Source of the DNA: CAKSQF01 sp963628435
GTDB lineage: Bacteria; Bacillota; Clostridia; Oscillospirales; CAG-272
DNA length: 64,000 bases
Direction of reading: 5' to 3'
Assembly: GCA_963628435.1 (NCBI GenBank)
Contig: CAVGEY010000010.1
Location: forward strand, 1 to 64,000
Made by a program: the position numbers and the translations under genes. A model generated the notes under the pieces. That model made no database searches, had not been told where the DNA came from, and was given only the letters and a program-made list of their open reading frames with translations. Of this stretch, positions 18,078 through 26,082 are shown piece after piece (position 1 is the stretch's first letter; the number at the start of each line of letters is the position of its first letter).

Positions 18078-18700
18078 ACGATCCATACAAAGTCCTTGGA
18101 ATATCGCGTAACGCCACCGATGAAGAAGTAAAAAAAGCCTATCGTGATTTAGCAAGGAAATACCATCCTGACAATTATGTTGATAATCCTCTTTCCGATT
18201 TGGTTCAGGAAAAAATGAAAGAGATTAATGAAGCATATGACACCATACAAAAAGAACGTGCAGCCGAAAAAAATACATATAATCAAGGTACAACAGGCGA
18301 AACTTATTCGACCGGTAACTCAAATTATTCCGGTGAACTGGTTCACGCCCGTCAGCTCATAAACGAAGGAAGATATTCGGAGTCTGATATAGTTTTGTGC
18401 AGCATTCCAGCTCAGGGTCGGAATGCAGAATGGAATTTTTTGATGGGAATTGTCAAAACAAGACGCGGATATTATTATGATGCAATGCGATTTTTTGAAA
18501 CAGCATGCTATCTCGACCCCGGTAATGCAGAATACAGATATGCGTTAAATGATATTCGCAATCAAAGCGGAAATTTTGCAAGATCAAATAACACTTACAA
18601 GACAACAAGTAACAGTGATGATTGTTCCGCATGTGATATTTGTCAAGGTTTGATATGCGCAAATTGCTGCTGTGAATGTATGGGTGGAAATTGTTTCTGA
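18074..18700 (+). CDS. J-domain protein with TPR-like segment and cysteine-rich tail
   Basis: A 208-residue DnaJ-type co-chaperone. The J domain spans about residues 3-70, with the HPD motif at 31-33. The middle part (about 110-170) looks like tetratricopeptide helices (AMRFFETACYLDPGNAEYRYAL). The C terminus is a compact cysteine cluster with nine Cys in the last 25 residues, including CSACDIC and CCCEC. It lacks the zinc-finger and substrate domains of classical DnaJ, so it is an accessory J protein that probably directs DnaK to a special client. It overlaps the DUF5685 gene. Confidence 0.82.
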   Translation: MNDPYKVLGISRNATDEEVKKAYRDLARKYHPDNYVDNPLSDLVQEKMKEINEAYDTIQKERAAEKNTYNQGTTGETYSTGNSNYSGELVHARQLINEGRYSESDIVLCSIPAQGRNAEWNFLMGIVKTRRGYYYDAMRFFETACYLDPGNAEYRYALNDIRNQSGNFARSNNTYKTTSNSDDCSACDICQGLICANCCCECMGGNCF

Positions 18701-18743
18701 TAAATATCAAAATCATACAACAAATATTAAAGGATCTAATCAT

Positions 18744-19274
18744 ATGAGAGCTCAAAGGCAGCTAAAAGTTAAAAAGATGGTTCTTTCGGCGGTCTTTTCT
18801 GCAATTAGTGTAGTAATCTTGTGGATTGGCGGTATACTTGGCGATCTTGATCTAACGTTTGCCGCTTTTTCGTCACTTATAATTGTACTTTCGGTTGTTG
18901 AAATGGGAACAGGATACGCCTTTTTGGTTTATTGTGTTACTTCAACTCTCTGCCTTATTCTGTTTCCGACTTTTTTCATTACACCGATGTATGTTTTGTT
19001 TGTCGGTATTTTTCCCATAATCAAATACTATTTCGAAAAACTGAATAAGTTAGTGGCGTTTCTCCTGAAAATTGGTTTTACGAATTTAATGCTTGCTGTT
19101 TTACTTTATCTGGGAAGCTATATATTCGGGATAAAAGATGATACTGCGGCGTGGATTATTATTTTGCTCGGAAATATAGCCTTTGTTTTATTCGATTACG
19201 CTTTAACCGGTCTGGTTGCAATATATGAGGCTAAAATCAGAAAAAAAATCGGAATAAAAAAAATGCTGAAATAA
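18744..19274 (+). CDS. small polytopic membrane protein, unknown function
   Basis: A 176-residue hydrophobic protein with about five transmembrane segments and basic termini (MRAQRQLKVKK at the start, KIRKKIGIKKMLK at the end). I do not recognise a family; the general look is similar to substrate-binding components of ECF transporters or other small clostridial membrane proteins. The ATG at 18744 is chosen because AAAGGA lies about 9 nt upstream. It follows the J-domain gene by 43 nt and is followed by a terminator, so it is the last gene of this group. Confidence 0.65.
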   Translation: MRAQRQLKVKKMVLSAVFSAISVVILWIGGILGDLDLTFAAFSSLIIVLSVVEMGTGYAFLVYCVTSTLCLILFPTFFITPMYVLFVGIFPIIKYYFEKLNKLVAFLLKIGFTNLMLAVLLYLGSYIFGIKDDTAAWIIILLGNIAFVLFDYALTGLVAIYEAKIRKKIGIKKMLK

Positions 19275-19308
19275 AATTCTCCTTGAGCTTTTGCTCAAGG
19301 AGAATTTT
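19273..19308. terminator. bidirectional terminator between membrane protein gene and pncB
   Basis: A perfect 16-bp stem (19273-19288 with 19293-19308) and a TTTT loop, A-rich on one side and T-rich on the other, separates two convergent genes. Confidence 0.9.
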
Positions 19309-19334
19309 ATGTTATGTCATTTAACAAAAATCAA

Positions 19335-20774
19335 TTATCTGTTTTTCAGCATTTCCTGTTTCAAGTCCCACAGCTTTTTAGACAAGTCAACATAATAATT
19401 ATGGGGATTTTCAAACCTCTTTACCTCATCCCATAGCAGAGAAAGCTGAGATTCGCAATAATTTTTAATTTCGGCAGTTGAAGGTCTTTTATATACAAGA
19501 TTTCCGTTGCTGAATATCGGAACAAGTAACTCATGTAACTCATAATTATCGTATGTCTTGCTTTTCCATGTGTAAATCGGATCAAAAATGGTAAGCGGCT
19601 TTGTTGAATCTATTTTCTCATCATGAATACAAATCAAATCGGCCTCGGCTTTTCCGGAATCTTTGGAAAAAATTCTGTATACTTTCTTAAAATGAGGATT
19701 GGTTATCTTGGCGGTGTTTTCGGATATCTTTATTTTCGGTATAATAGTACCTTCGGAATCCTCAACGGCTGCCAGTTTATAAACACCGCCGAAAACGGGT
19801 GCCGATTTGGATGTAATAAGGCGTTCGCCTACACCGAATGAATCGATTTGCGCGCCCTGATTAAGCAAATCTCTGATTATATACTCGTCAAGAGAGTTGG
19901 AAACAACGATTTTGCAATTGGGGAGACCTGATTCATCTAATATTTTTCTGACTTTTCGTGAAAGATATGCAATATCGCCCGAATCGATTCGAACGGCACA
20001 TTTTGTTATACCGTTGTTCTTAAATGCTTTTATTGCGTTGGGAAGACCGCTTTTTATAACATTGTAAGTATCTATAAGAAGAGTGGCGCTTGAAGGATAG
20101 ATTTTGCAATAGGTATCAAATGCCTCATATTCGCTGTCAAACATTTGTACCCAGCTGTGTGCCATTGTACCACCTGCGGGGACGCCGTAAAGCTCATCTG
20201 CAATTGTGCATGCTGTCGAAGAGCAGCCTCCTATATATGCCGCTCGAGCTCCTAAAATTGCCGCTGCCGTTCCTTGTGCGCGTCTTGAACCGAATTCTGA
20301 AACCGGACGGCCATCGGCAGCTCTGACAATTCTGTTCGTTTTTGTTGCAATAAGGGATTGATGGTTTAATGTTAAAAGCAAAAAAGTTTCAATAAACTGT
20401 GCTTCGATTGCGGGAGCTCTTACTGTTAATATCGGTTCACCGGGGAATATCGGAGTTCCTTCTGGAACAGCCCAAATATCTCCCGTGAATCTGAATGTTT
20501 TCAGATACTCAAGAAAATCATTGCCGAATAAATTTTTGGATCTTAAATATTCTATATCTTCATCGGTAAAATGAAGATTGAGAATATAATCAATCACTTG
20601 TTCAAGACCTGCGGCAATAGCAAATCCGCCTCCGTCGGGAATGTCACGAAAGAAAACGTCAAAATAAGAAACGGTATCCATTTTTTTACTGTTAAAATAG
20701 CCGTTTCCCATTGTCAATTCATAAAAGTCGAAAAGCATTGTGTAATTTTGACTTTTCAGAGATTCAGATAACAT
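19335..20774 (-). CDS. pncB: nicotinate phosphoribosyltransferase
   Basis: Converts nicotinate and PRPP to nicotinate mononucleotide in NAD salvage. The 479 residues carry the family features: an N-terminal FDFYELTMGNGYF, EFGSRRAQG (about 172), and the phosphate-binding barrel end VRIDSGDIAYLSRKVRK and VVSNSLDE. I start at the ATG at 20774, preceded by AAGGAG at 20786-20781; an upstream TTG has no ribosome site. It is transcribed away from nadE, another NAD pathway gene, from an unusual shared promoter region. Confidence 0.93.
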   Translation of the reverse strand: MLSESLKSQNYTMLFDFYELTMGNGYFNSKKMDTVSYFDVFFRDIPDGGGFAIAAGLEQVIDYILNLHFTDEDIEYLRSKNLFGNDFLEYLKTFRFTGDIWAVPEGTPIFPGEPILTVRAPAIEAQFIETFLLLTLNHQSLIATKTNRIVRAADGRPVSEFGSRRAQGTAAAILGARAAYIGGCSSTACTIADELYGVPAGGTMAHSWVQMFDSEYEAFDTYCKIYPSSATLLIDTYNVIKSGLPNAIKAFKNNGITKCAVRIDSGDIAYLSRKVRKILDESGLPNCKIVVSNSLDEYIIRDLLNQGAQIDSFGVGERLITSKSAPVFGGVYKLAAVEDSEGTIIPKIKISENTAKITNPHFKKVYRIFSKDSGKAEADLICIHDEKIDSTKPLTIFDPIYTWKSKTYDNYELHELLVPIFSNGNLVYKRPSTAEIKNYCESQLSLLWDEVKRFENPHNYYVDLSKKLWDLKQEMLKNR

Positions 20775-20802
20775 TTTGTTCTCCTTTATTCTTGCCAATA
20801 TA

Positions 20803-20885
20803 TTGACAAATTGTATCAAAGAATGTATAATTAAACATATAATTTATATTTGTTCAATTATATCAACAATATTTCAATTTGTCAA
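20803..20885. promoter_or_regulatory. mirror-symmetric crossing promoters of nadE (+) and pncB (-)
   Basis: Plus strand: TTGACA 20803-20808, TATAAT 20826-20831, 17-base spacer (nadE). Minus strand: TTGACA 20885-20880, TATAAT 20862-20857, 17-base spacer (pncB). The arms TTGACAAATTG (20803-20813) and CAATTTGTCAA (20875-20885), and TATAATT (20826-20832) and AATTATA (20856-20862), are perfect inverted copies with equal 12-nt internal spacing. The promoters point at each other, with predicted starts near 20838 and 20850, so the two transcripts would overlap at their 5' ends. Confidence 0.75.
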
Positions 20886-20929
20886 GAATGATATTCATAA
20901 ATACAAATTCAAATTAAAAGGTAATTTTT

Positions 20930-22837
20930 ATGTTAGACGGATTTATAAAAACAGCAGCTATATCTCCGAATCTTAAAGTATCGGATACTGAATATAATTC
21001 ACAAATGATAATTTCGGCCGTAAAAAAAGCCGTAAATGACGGCATACGTGTCCTGTGTTTTCCCGAACTTTCGATTACGGGATATACCTGCGGTGATCTT
21101 TTTAATTCTCAATTTCTTGTTTCCGATGCAAAGCAGAAATTGCTTAAGATTGCAAGTGAGACATCCGAATTTCCGATAATTTTTACCGTAGGATTACCAT
21201 ACCGACATTTGGGAAAGCTCTACAATGTTGTTGCCGTGATTAGCGGCGGAAAAATTCTCGGATTAGTACCGAAAACCAATATTCCGAACTATGGAGAATT
21301 TTATGAAATGAGGAATTTTACTCCCTGGGTTGGAGAAAATTCCAAAGCCGACATAACCGATGACTGTTTAATAGGAACAAACCAGCTATTTATTTGCAAA
21401 CAACTACCCGAATTATCGATTGGTGTTGAGATTTGCGAAGACGCTTGGGTTACGATACCTCCATCGTCGTCTCTTGCAGAGAAGGGAGCAACTTTAATTC
21501 TTTCGTCATCTGCTTCGGATGAGCTTGTCGGAAAAGATAAATATCGTCGGCAGCTTGCATCGTATCTTTCATCAAAATTGATTTCGGGATATGTATTCGC
21601 AAATGCGGGATGCGGAGAATCAACAACCGATATTGTTTTCGGTGGTCATAATATTATTTGTGAAAACGGTACGATTCTTTCCGAATCGAAACCTTTCGGT
21701 GACGGATATGCTTGTTCCGAGATAGATGTTTATAGGATTTCAACCGAACGATCAAGAATAACGACTTTTAAGAATATTATTGATAGCTCCACAAATAAGA
21801 TTTATTTTTCACTTCCGGTTGATACGACAAAACTCACAAGAACAGTCAAACGTTATCCGTTTGTTCCAAACGACTCAAAAGTTTTAAGTGAGAGATGTGA
21901 ATTGATTACCGAAATACAGGCACGCGGCCTGGCCAAACGATTAGGTCATATCGGGTGCAAAGCTGTGCTTGGAATATCGGGCGGTCTTGACTCAACACTG
22001 GCACTCTTGATTTCATGTAAAGCATTTGATATTTTGGAAAGGCCCCGCTCCGATATTATTGCAGTAACAATGCCGGGATTCGGAACAACAATCCGCACTA
22101 AATCAAACGCCGAATTGCTTTGTAAGAATTTAGGTGTTACTTTTAAGACAATATCAATAAGTGCCGCAGTGAAACAGCATTTCTCGGATATTGATCAAGA
22201 TCCCGAGCTTACCGACATAACATATGAAAATTCTCAGGCACGCGAACGCACTCAAATTCTTATGGATATTGCCAATAAGGAAAACGCGATTGTCATAGGA
22301 ACCGGAGATTTATCCGAACTTGCTCTCGGATGGGCAACATATAACGGCGATCATATGTCAATGTACGGAGTCAACTCTTCAATACCCAAAACGCTTGTAC
22401 GTTATCTTGTGTCATATTTTGCATTGATAAGCGAAAACGAGGAACAAAAGAATGTGCTTTATGATATTCTGGATACACCGGTTTCGCCCGAACTTATTCC
22501 GCCTGATGAAAACGGGAAAATAAAACAATGTACGGAGGATATTGTCGGGCCGTATGATTTGCATGACTTCTTCCTCTATTATTTTGTCAGATGCGGTTTT
22601 TCGCCATCAAAAATCTATAGACTTGCGCGGTATGCCTGGGGAAACACTTATGACGACGCTGTAATAAAAAAATGGTTGCGCGTATTTATAAAACGTTTTA
22701 TTACGCAGCAATTTAAGCGTTCTTGTTTGCCCGATGGTCCGAAAGTAGGATCGGTAAGTCTGTCGCCGAGGGGTGATTGGCGTATGCCTTCGGATGCTTC
22801 GCTATCTGTTTGGCTTTCCGACTTAAATAATCTTTGA
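20930..22837 (+). CDS. nadE: glutamine-dependent NAD+ synthetase
   Basis: Last step of NAD synthesis: amidation of deamido-NAD with glutamine as nitrogen source. The 635 residues form an N-terminal nitrilase-type glutaminase with the Glu-Lys-Cys triad (FPELSITGY, LVPKTNIPNY, VEICEDAW) and a C-terminal ATP-pyrophosphatase synthetase domain with SGGLDSTLALL and GTGDLSELALGW. Length is normal for the two-domain bacterial form. The 5' region contains a promoter interleaved with that of pncB. The gene belongs to the same pathway as pncB, supporting coordinated control. Confidence 0.95.
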   Translation: MLDGFIKTAAISPNLKVSDTEYNSQMIISAVKKAVNDGIRVLCFPELSITGYTCGDLFNSQFLVSDAKQKLLKIASETSEFPIIFTVGLPYRHLGKLYNVVAVISGGKILGLVPKTNIPNYGEFYEMRNFTPWVGENSKADITDDCLIGTNQLFICKQLPELSIGVEICEDAWVTIPPSSSLAEKGATLILSSSASDELVGKDKYRRQLASYLSSKLISGYVFANAGCGESTTDIVFGGHNIICENGTILSESKPFGDGYACSEIDVYRISTERSRITTFKNIIDSSTNKIYFSLPVDTTKLTRTVKRYPFVPNDSKVLSERCELITEIQARGLAKRLGHIGCKAVLGISGGLDSTLALLISCKAFDILERPRSDIIAVTMPGFGTTIRTKSNAELLCKNLGVTFKTISISAAVKQHFSDIDQDPELTDITYENSQARERTQILMDIANKENAIVIGTGDLSELALGWATYNGDHMSMYGVNSSIPKTLVRYLVSYFALISENEEQKNVLYDILDTPVSPELIPPDENGKIKQCTEDIVGPYDLHDFFLYYFVRCGFSPSKIYRLARYAWGNTYDDAVIKKWLRVFIKRFITQQFKRSCLPDGPKVGSVSLSPRGDWRMPSDASLSVWLSDLNNL

Positions 22838-22890
22838 CAACAATTTCATTCTGAGAATTAATTTATAAGTTATAAAAAGGAGAAGAAATA

Positions 22891-23103
22891 ATGAAAGAAA
22901 AGATTGTAGGTATTGTTGCAGAATATAAGGAGATAGATCCTTCCGAAGTCAAGACAGATAAGCTTTTTACTGAAATGGGCCTTGACTCTTTGGACACCGC
23001 TGAGCTGTTAATTAAAGTAGAAGATGCTCTCGGAGTTTCAATCGAACTTTCGTCGGACATTAACACAATTGATAAGCTCGTTGCTTATCTTGAAGCAAAA
23101 TAA
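22891..23103 (+). CDS. acyl carrier protein
   Basis: A 70-residue acidic carrier protein. The 4'-phosphopantetheine site is the serine in GLDSLD (Ser 33), and the flanking helices (LLIKVEDALGVSIEL) are typical. A strong ribosome site AAAAGGAG precedes the ATG. It does not lie beside fatty acid synthesis genes but between nadE and thiN, so it could be a specialised or second carrier protein; whether it is the main AcpP cannot be told from this window. Confidence 0.88.
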   Translation: MKEKIVGIVAEYKEIDPSEVKTDKLFTEMGLDSLDTAELLIKVEDALGVSIELSSDINTIDKLVAYLEAK

Positions 23104-23124
23104 TTGTCTGTTTTTGCAGATAGT

Positions 23125-23784
23125 ATGAAAAATTGTCCAATCTGCTATATTATTGCCGCGATGAATCCCGGTAACAATATGACCTATAATAAAGAAGACG
23201 GTGATATTGTTATTGCCGCAGATGCAGGATTAAAATTTGCAGATAAATTAGGGCTTACTCCGGACATTGCAGTCGGTGATTTTGATTCACTCGGATATAC
23301 ACCGAACAAAATACCGCATATTGTTTATCCAAAAGAAAAAGACGACACGGATACAATGATTGCCGTGAAATACGGCTTATCAAAGGGTTACAAAAGATTT
23401 GTTATTGTCGGAGCGCTCGGGGGGCGACTCGATCATACAATCGCGAATATACAAACTCTGTCGTATTTGGCTTATAATAATGCGGTGGGACTGATTCACG
23501 ATGAATACTGTTCGATTATTGTAATTGAAAACGCGGAGATTGATTTTACTTCCGATTTTAGTGGAAATATATCTGTTTTTTCGCTTACCGATAAGTCCGA
23601 AATCTCAATCAGCGGTTTGAAGTATAATCTAAGTCGTGATATACTTAAATCTGATTTTCCGCTCGGTGTTTCCAATGAATTTATCGGGCAAAATGCTTCT
23701 GTGAATGTCTACAGCGGTAAAATAATGATTATATGCGGGCAAAGAATGACTTTTGACAATATTGCTTTAATAAAAATCATATAA
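23125..23784 (+). CDS. thiN: thiamine pyrophosphokinase
   Basis: Transfers pyrophosphate from ATP to thiamine to form thiamine diphosphate. The protein of about 219 residues shows the family motifs: DAGLKFADKLGLTPDIAVGDFDS near the N terminus, KEKDDTD, and GALGGRLDHTIANI. I place the start at ATG 23125; a TTG at 23104, directly after the acyl carrier stop, would add seven residues, and neither has a strong ribosome site. A terminator follows. Confidence 0.9.
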   Translation: MKNCPICYIIAAMNPGNNMTYNKEDGDIVIAADAGLKFADKLGLTPDIAVGDFDSLGYTPNKIPHIVYPKEKDDTDTMIAVKYGLSKGYKRFVIVGALGGRLDHTIANIQTLSYLAYNNAVGLIHDEYCSIIVIENAEIDFTSDFSGNISVFSLTDKSEISISGLKYNLSRDILKSDFPLGVSNEFIGQNASVNVYSGKIMIICGQRMTFDNIALIKII

Positions 23785-23788
23785 TTAA

Positions 23789-23825
23789 CGGATGCTTTTC
23801 CGAATATCGGAAAGCATCCGTTTTT
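23789..23825 (+). terminator. terminator after thiN
   Basis: A stem of 13 pairs with a single bulged T (23789-23802 with 23808-23820) is followed by TTTTT. Confidence 0.85.
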
Positions 23826-23900
23826 AATTTGTGTGTTACATTTTTGAATGCATGCGATTTTTGAAATTACATTATCAATAAAATCGACAATCAGGTAAAA

Positions 23901-24911
23901 TTACTTGTTTTTATTATCATTTGATCCTTTTATTCCGAGCATAATTCCAATACCGGCGGAAAGAAGTGCTATCATCAGTGCCGCAACAGCAGAGGGATCA
24001 ATGGGAATATGCCGATTTTCTTTGTTTATCTTGTTTGAAGTTTTGCTTTCATTTATGGAGTTGCTTTTTTCAGTTAAGCAGTCGTTTACTATATAATCCT
24101 TAATCTTTATATTTTTGCGATTTTGCTCAATTTGATAAACGCTGATTTTACTGTCAAAACAGCAGAGAAGAATATTTGTTATATTTGAATCTCCCGAAAG
24201 CAGACAAACCTTGCAGCCTTTCAGCTTTTTATTAAGACACTTTTTTTTGTATTCTACGAAATCGGACTTTTCGGTTTTATTCAGTATTTCAAGACCTTTG
24301 GAAGAGCTTAGAATCAAGCATAATTCATTATTATCTTTTTTGAAGATTGCAGGCGCCGAAGGTGAATTTAATTTTTCTGCAATCAACTTTGGTTTCGTTA
24401 ATTTATAATTTTTGTATTCAAATTTACAAGAATACAGCTCAGATCCACGAGTCAAATAGACAATTAAATCGTTATCCGAATCATTATATATTGAATAATC
24501 GCCTTGACAAACAGCCGTTGATTCTAATTCGAAATTTCCAAAAGGACTGTCGGATGCAAATGTGCAAAGATAATCACAGTTTTCTTTTCTGCACTTTACA
24601 AACATTATCCATCTTCTCTTGAAAAAAACCACCTTAGGAGCCTCGAAAGACTCAAATCCGTCTTTTGAAACCACTGTCAAATACGGTCCTGACCATTTAG
24701 TAAGGTCATGGCTTAAATAGCAAAAAACTCCGGAATCTGTCCCGTATGACGCGATTGCCGCTTCATGCTGAGCAAGTGTTCCATATAAAACATAAATACC
24801 TGCGTAAGAAACAAGGCAAGGATCATCAATTGAAAGAGATGACAAAGACTGGTTGTAATGTATATCAAGAATATCGGGGTTATAACAAATTTCTTCTTTA
24901 TTATCCTTCAT
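23901..24911 (-). CDS. tail-anchored GH43-like beta-propeller protein, probably non-catalytic
   Basis: A 336-residue protein resembling the five-bladed propeller of glycoside hydrolase family 43/62 proteins. Blade-like repeats are visible: DDPCLVSYAGIYVLYGT, FEAPKVVFFKRRWIMFV, LIVYLTRGSELYSC. Compared with the active GH43 gene nearby (27227-28705), the first Asp is kept but the Glu of the general-acid motif (NEGP there) is replaced by a SAP sequence, so catalysis is doubtful. There is no signal peptide; a single helix lies at the C terminus (AVAALMIALLSAGIGIMLGI, about 307-326). It is rich in Cys and Lys. It follows the carbohydrate-binding lipoprotein gene by 45 nt, likely one operon. The function is unknown. 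Confidence 0.6.
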   Translation of the reverse strand: MKDNKEEICYNPDILDIHYNQSLSSLSIDDPCLVSYAGIYVLYGTLAQHEAAIASYGTDSGVFCYLSHDLTKWSGPYLTVVSKDGFESFEAPKVVFFKRRWIMFVKCRKENCDYLCTFASDSPFGNFELESTAVCQGDYSIYNDSDNDLIVYLTRGSELYSCKFEYKNYKLTKPKLIAEKLNSPSAPAIFKKDNNELCLILSSSKGLEILNKTEKSDFVEYKKKCLNKKLKGCKVCLLSGDSNITNILLCCFDSKISVYQIEQNRKNIKIKDYIVNDCLTEKSNSINESKTSNKINKENRHIPIDPSAVAALMIALLSAGIGIMLGIKGSNDNKNK

Positions 24912-24956
24912 TTAACGCTTAATTGAATCCTTTCAAATACAATCTCTGATATTTAA

Positions 24957-25959
24957 TCAGCTTAAGATTTCGCTTCCGACGACCTCAACTTCTGTAATTG
25001 CAGCCCATCCGGCGTGATCAACCTTTTCAAGTTTTCTGATTTTTACATATGATGTAATTTTTCCGCCCAAATCAAAAATCTGCACGTTTGTATCATTGGT
25101 TATTTCAAAAGTCAATGTTGATTTATCTGAAAATTCAACTGTCATCGAATTAAAGTAAGTATCATGGGGAAAATCGGCTCTAATATACAAATTAAGTGTA
25201 TCGGCCGTAATATCATGTCCGAAATCTATAAGCAGATAACCTTTCGTTTCGCTGAAATCCGAATCGGGTCCCCAAGACTGATACGGATAATTACCGTGAC
25301 CTTTATTTTTAGTATATCCGTCAATCGCATTTCGCGCTTCAAATTGATATTTTGATTCTTCACTATCGGAAACTCTGCACACACTTGATGTTGAGGCATG
25401 TGGATAGACGCTGCCCGACCAATACGCTTTGTATTTGTATCCCGAAATCCTTGTCGAGTCATCAATAAGGTCGAACGGGTTTAACGAGAGAACATGCGAC
25501 TGTGACAGTTCTGAATTGTCCGGGATTCTTGCGGTTATTGTATGAGAATATGCACTCTTCATTTTTGCGGGATAACTATATGAAAAATTAGGTATTATGT
25601 ATGAAAACTTGGATTCGGGAAGATAAACAATTGCTTCTTCCATTACATCCTTTGAAATATTAACAGCCAAATAATGTTCGCCCTCCGGCAGTTGAATCTC
25701 AATCTTTGCGCCCTTCTTAAATATTGATTTATCCAGCTTAAGTTCAACACTTCCGACTCCGCTTGCCGTATTTTCTCCGCATGATATCGTAATTTCATTT
25801 TCCGGCAGATTAGACTTATCGTCTTCTGTTAATGCGGCAGTTGTAATTAATGATTCTTTTTCGGTATTTGTTGCTTCGGTGTTTGACTGCTTATTTTGAT
25901 TACAGCCGCTTAATAAAGCTGCAATTANNNNNNNNNNTTTTAATTGATTTACCGGTCAT
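24957..25959 (-). CDS. lipoprotein with F5/8-type (galactose-binding-like) domain, interrupted by assembly gap
   Basis: A secreted lipoprotein of about 330 residues. The C-terminal ~150 residues form a discoidin/F5-8-type carbohydrate-binding fold (FGHDITADTLNLYIRADFPHD; the terminal EVEVVGSE is typical). The reading frame is open upstream through a lipobox LLSGC and an Asn/Thr/Glu-rich linker to ten N at 25928-25937. Beyond the gap an ATG at 25959 with AGGTGA upstream continues a basic signal-peptide start (MTGKSIK). Exactly ten bases would shift the frame, so the N run is a placeholder and the true length must be a multiple of three. It should bind a surface glycan. Confidence 0.7.
25928..25937. 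other. assembly gap of ten N
   Basis: Ten unresolved bases lie in the signal-peptide hydrophobic core of the lipoprotein gene. The number is a convention of the assembler; frame considerations exclude a true length of ten. Confidence 0.95.
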
Positions 25960-25990
25960 TTAAAATCACCTCATAAATTTTCTTAATTTC

Positions 25991-26019
25991 ATTTTATCAT
26001 AGACGGTTGACAATGTCAA
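25991..26019 (-). promoter_or_regulatory. promoter of the lipoprotein and propeller genes
   Basis: On the minus strand TTGACA (26019-26014) and TAAAAT (25996-25991) are spaced by 17 bases. The -35 lies in a perfect 13-nt palindrome TTGACA-A-TGTCAA (26007-26019), a possible operator. Confidence 0.65.
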
Positions 26020-26028
26020 TATATTCTA

Positions 26029-26058
26029 TTGACTTTTCTTTATGTGTTATGTTATAAT
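26029..26058 (+). promoter_or_regulatory. promoter of the sugar kinase and GH43 genes
   Basis: TTGACT (26029-26034) and TATAAT (26053-26058) are spaced by 18 bases, 25 nt before the start codon. It diverges from the lipoprotein promoter. Confidence 0.65.
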
Positions 26059-26082
26059 TAACTAACAAATAAAGAGAGGGGT

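Noticed and set aside
20803..20885. Invertible (phase-variable) promoter
   Set aside because: The symmetric arms are only 11 bp and inversion would give nearly the same promoters; no recombinase gene is nearby. Kept as an overlapping promoter pair rather than called a switch.
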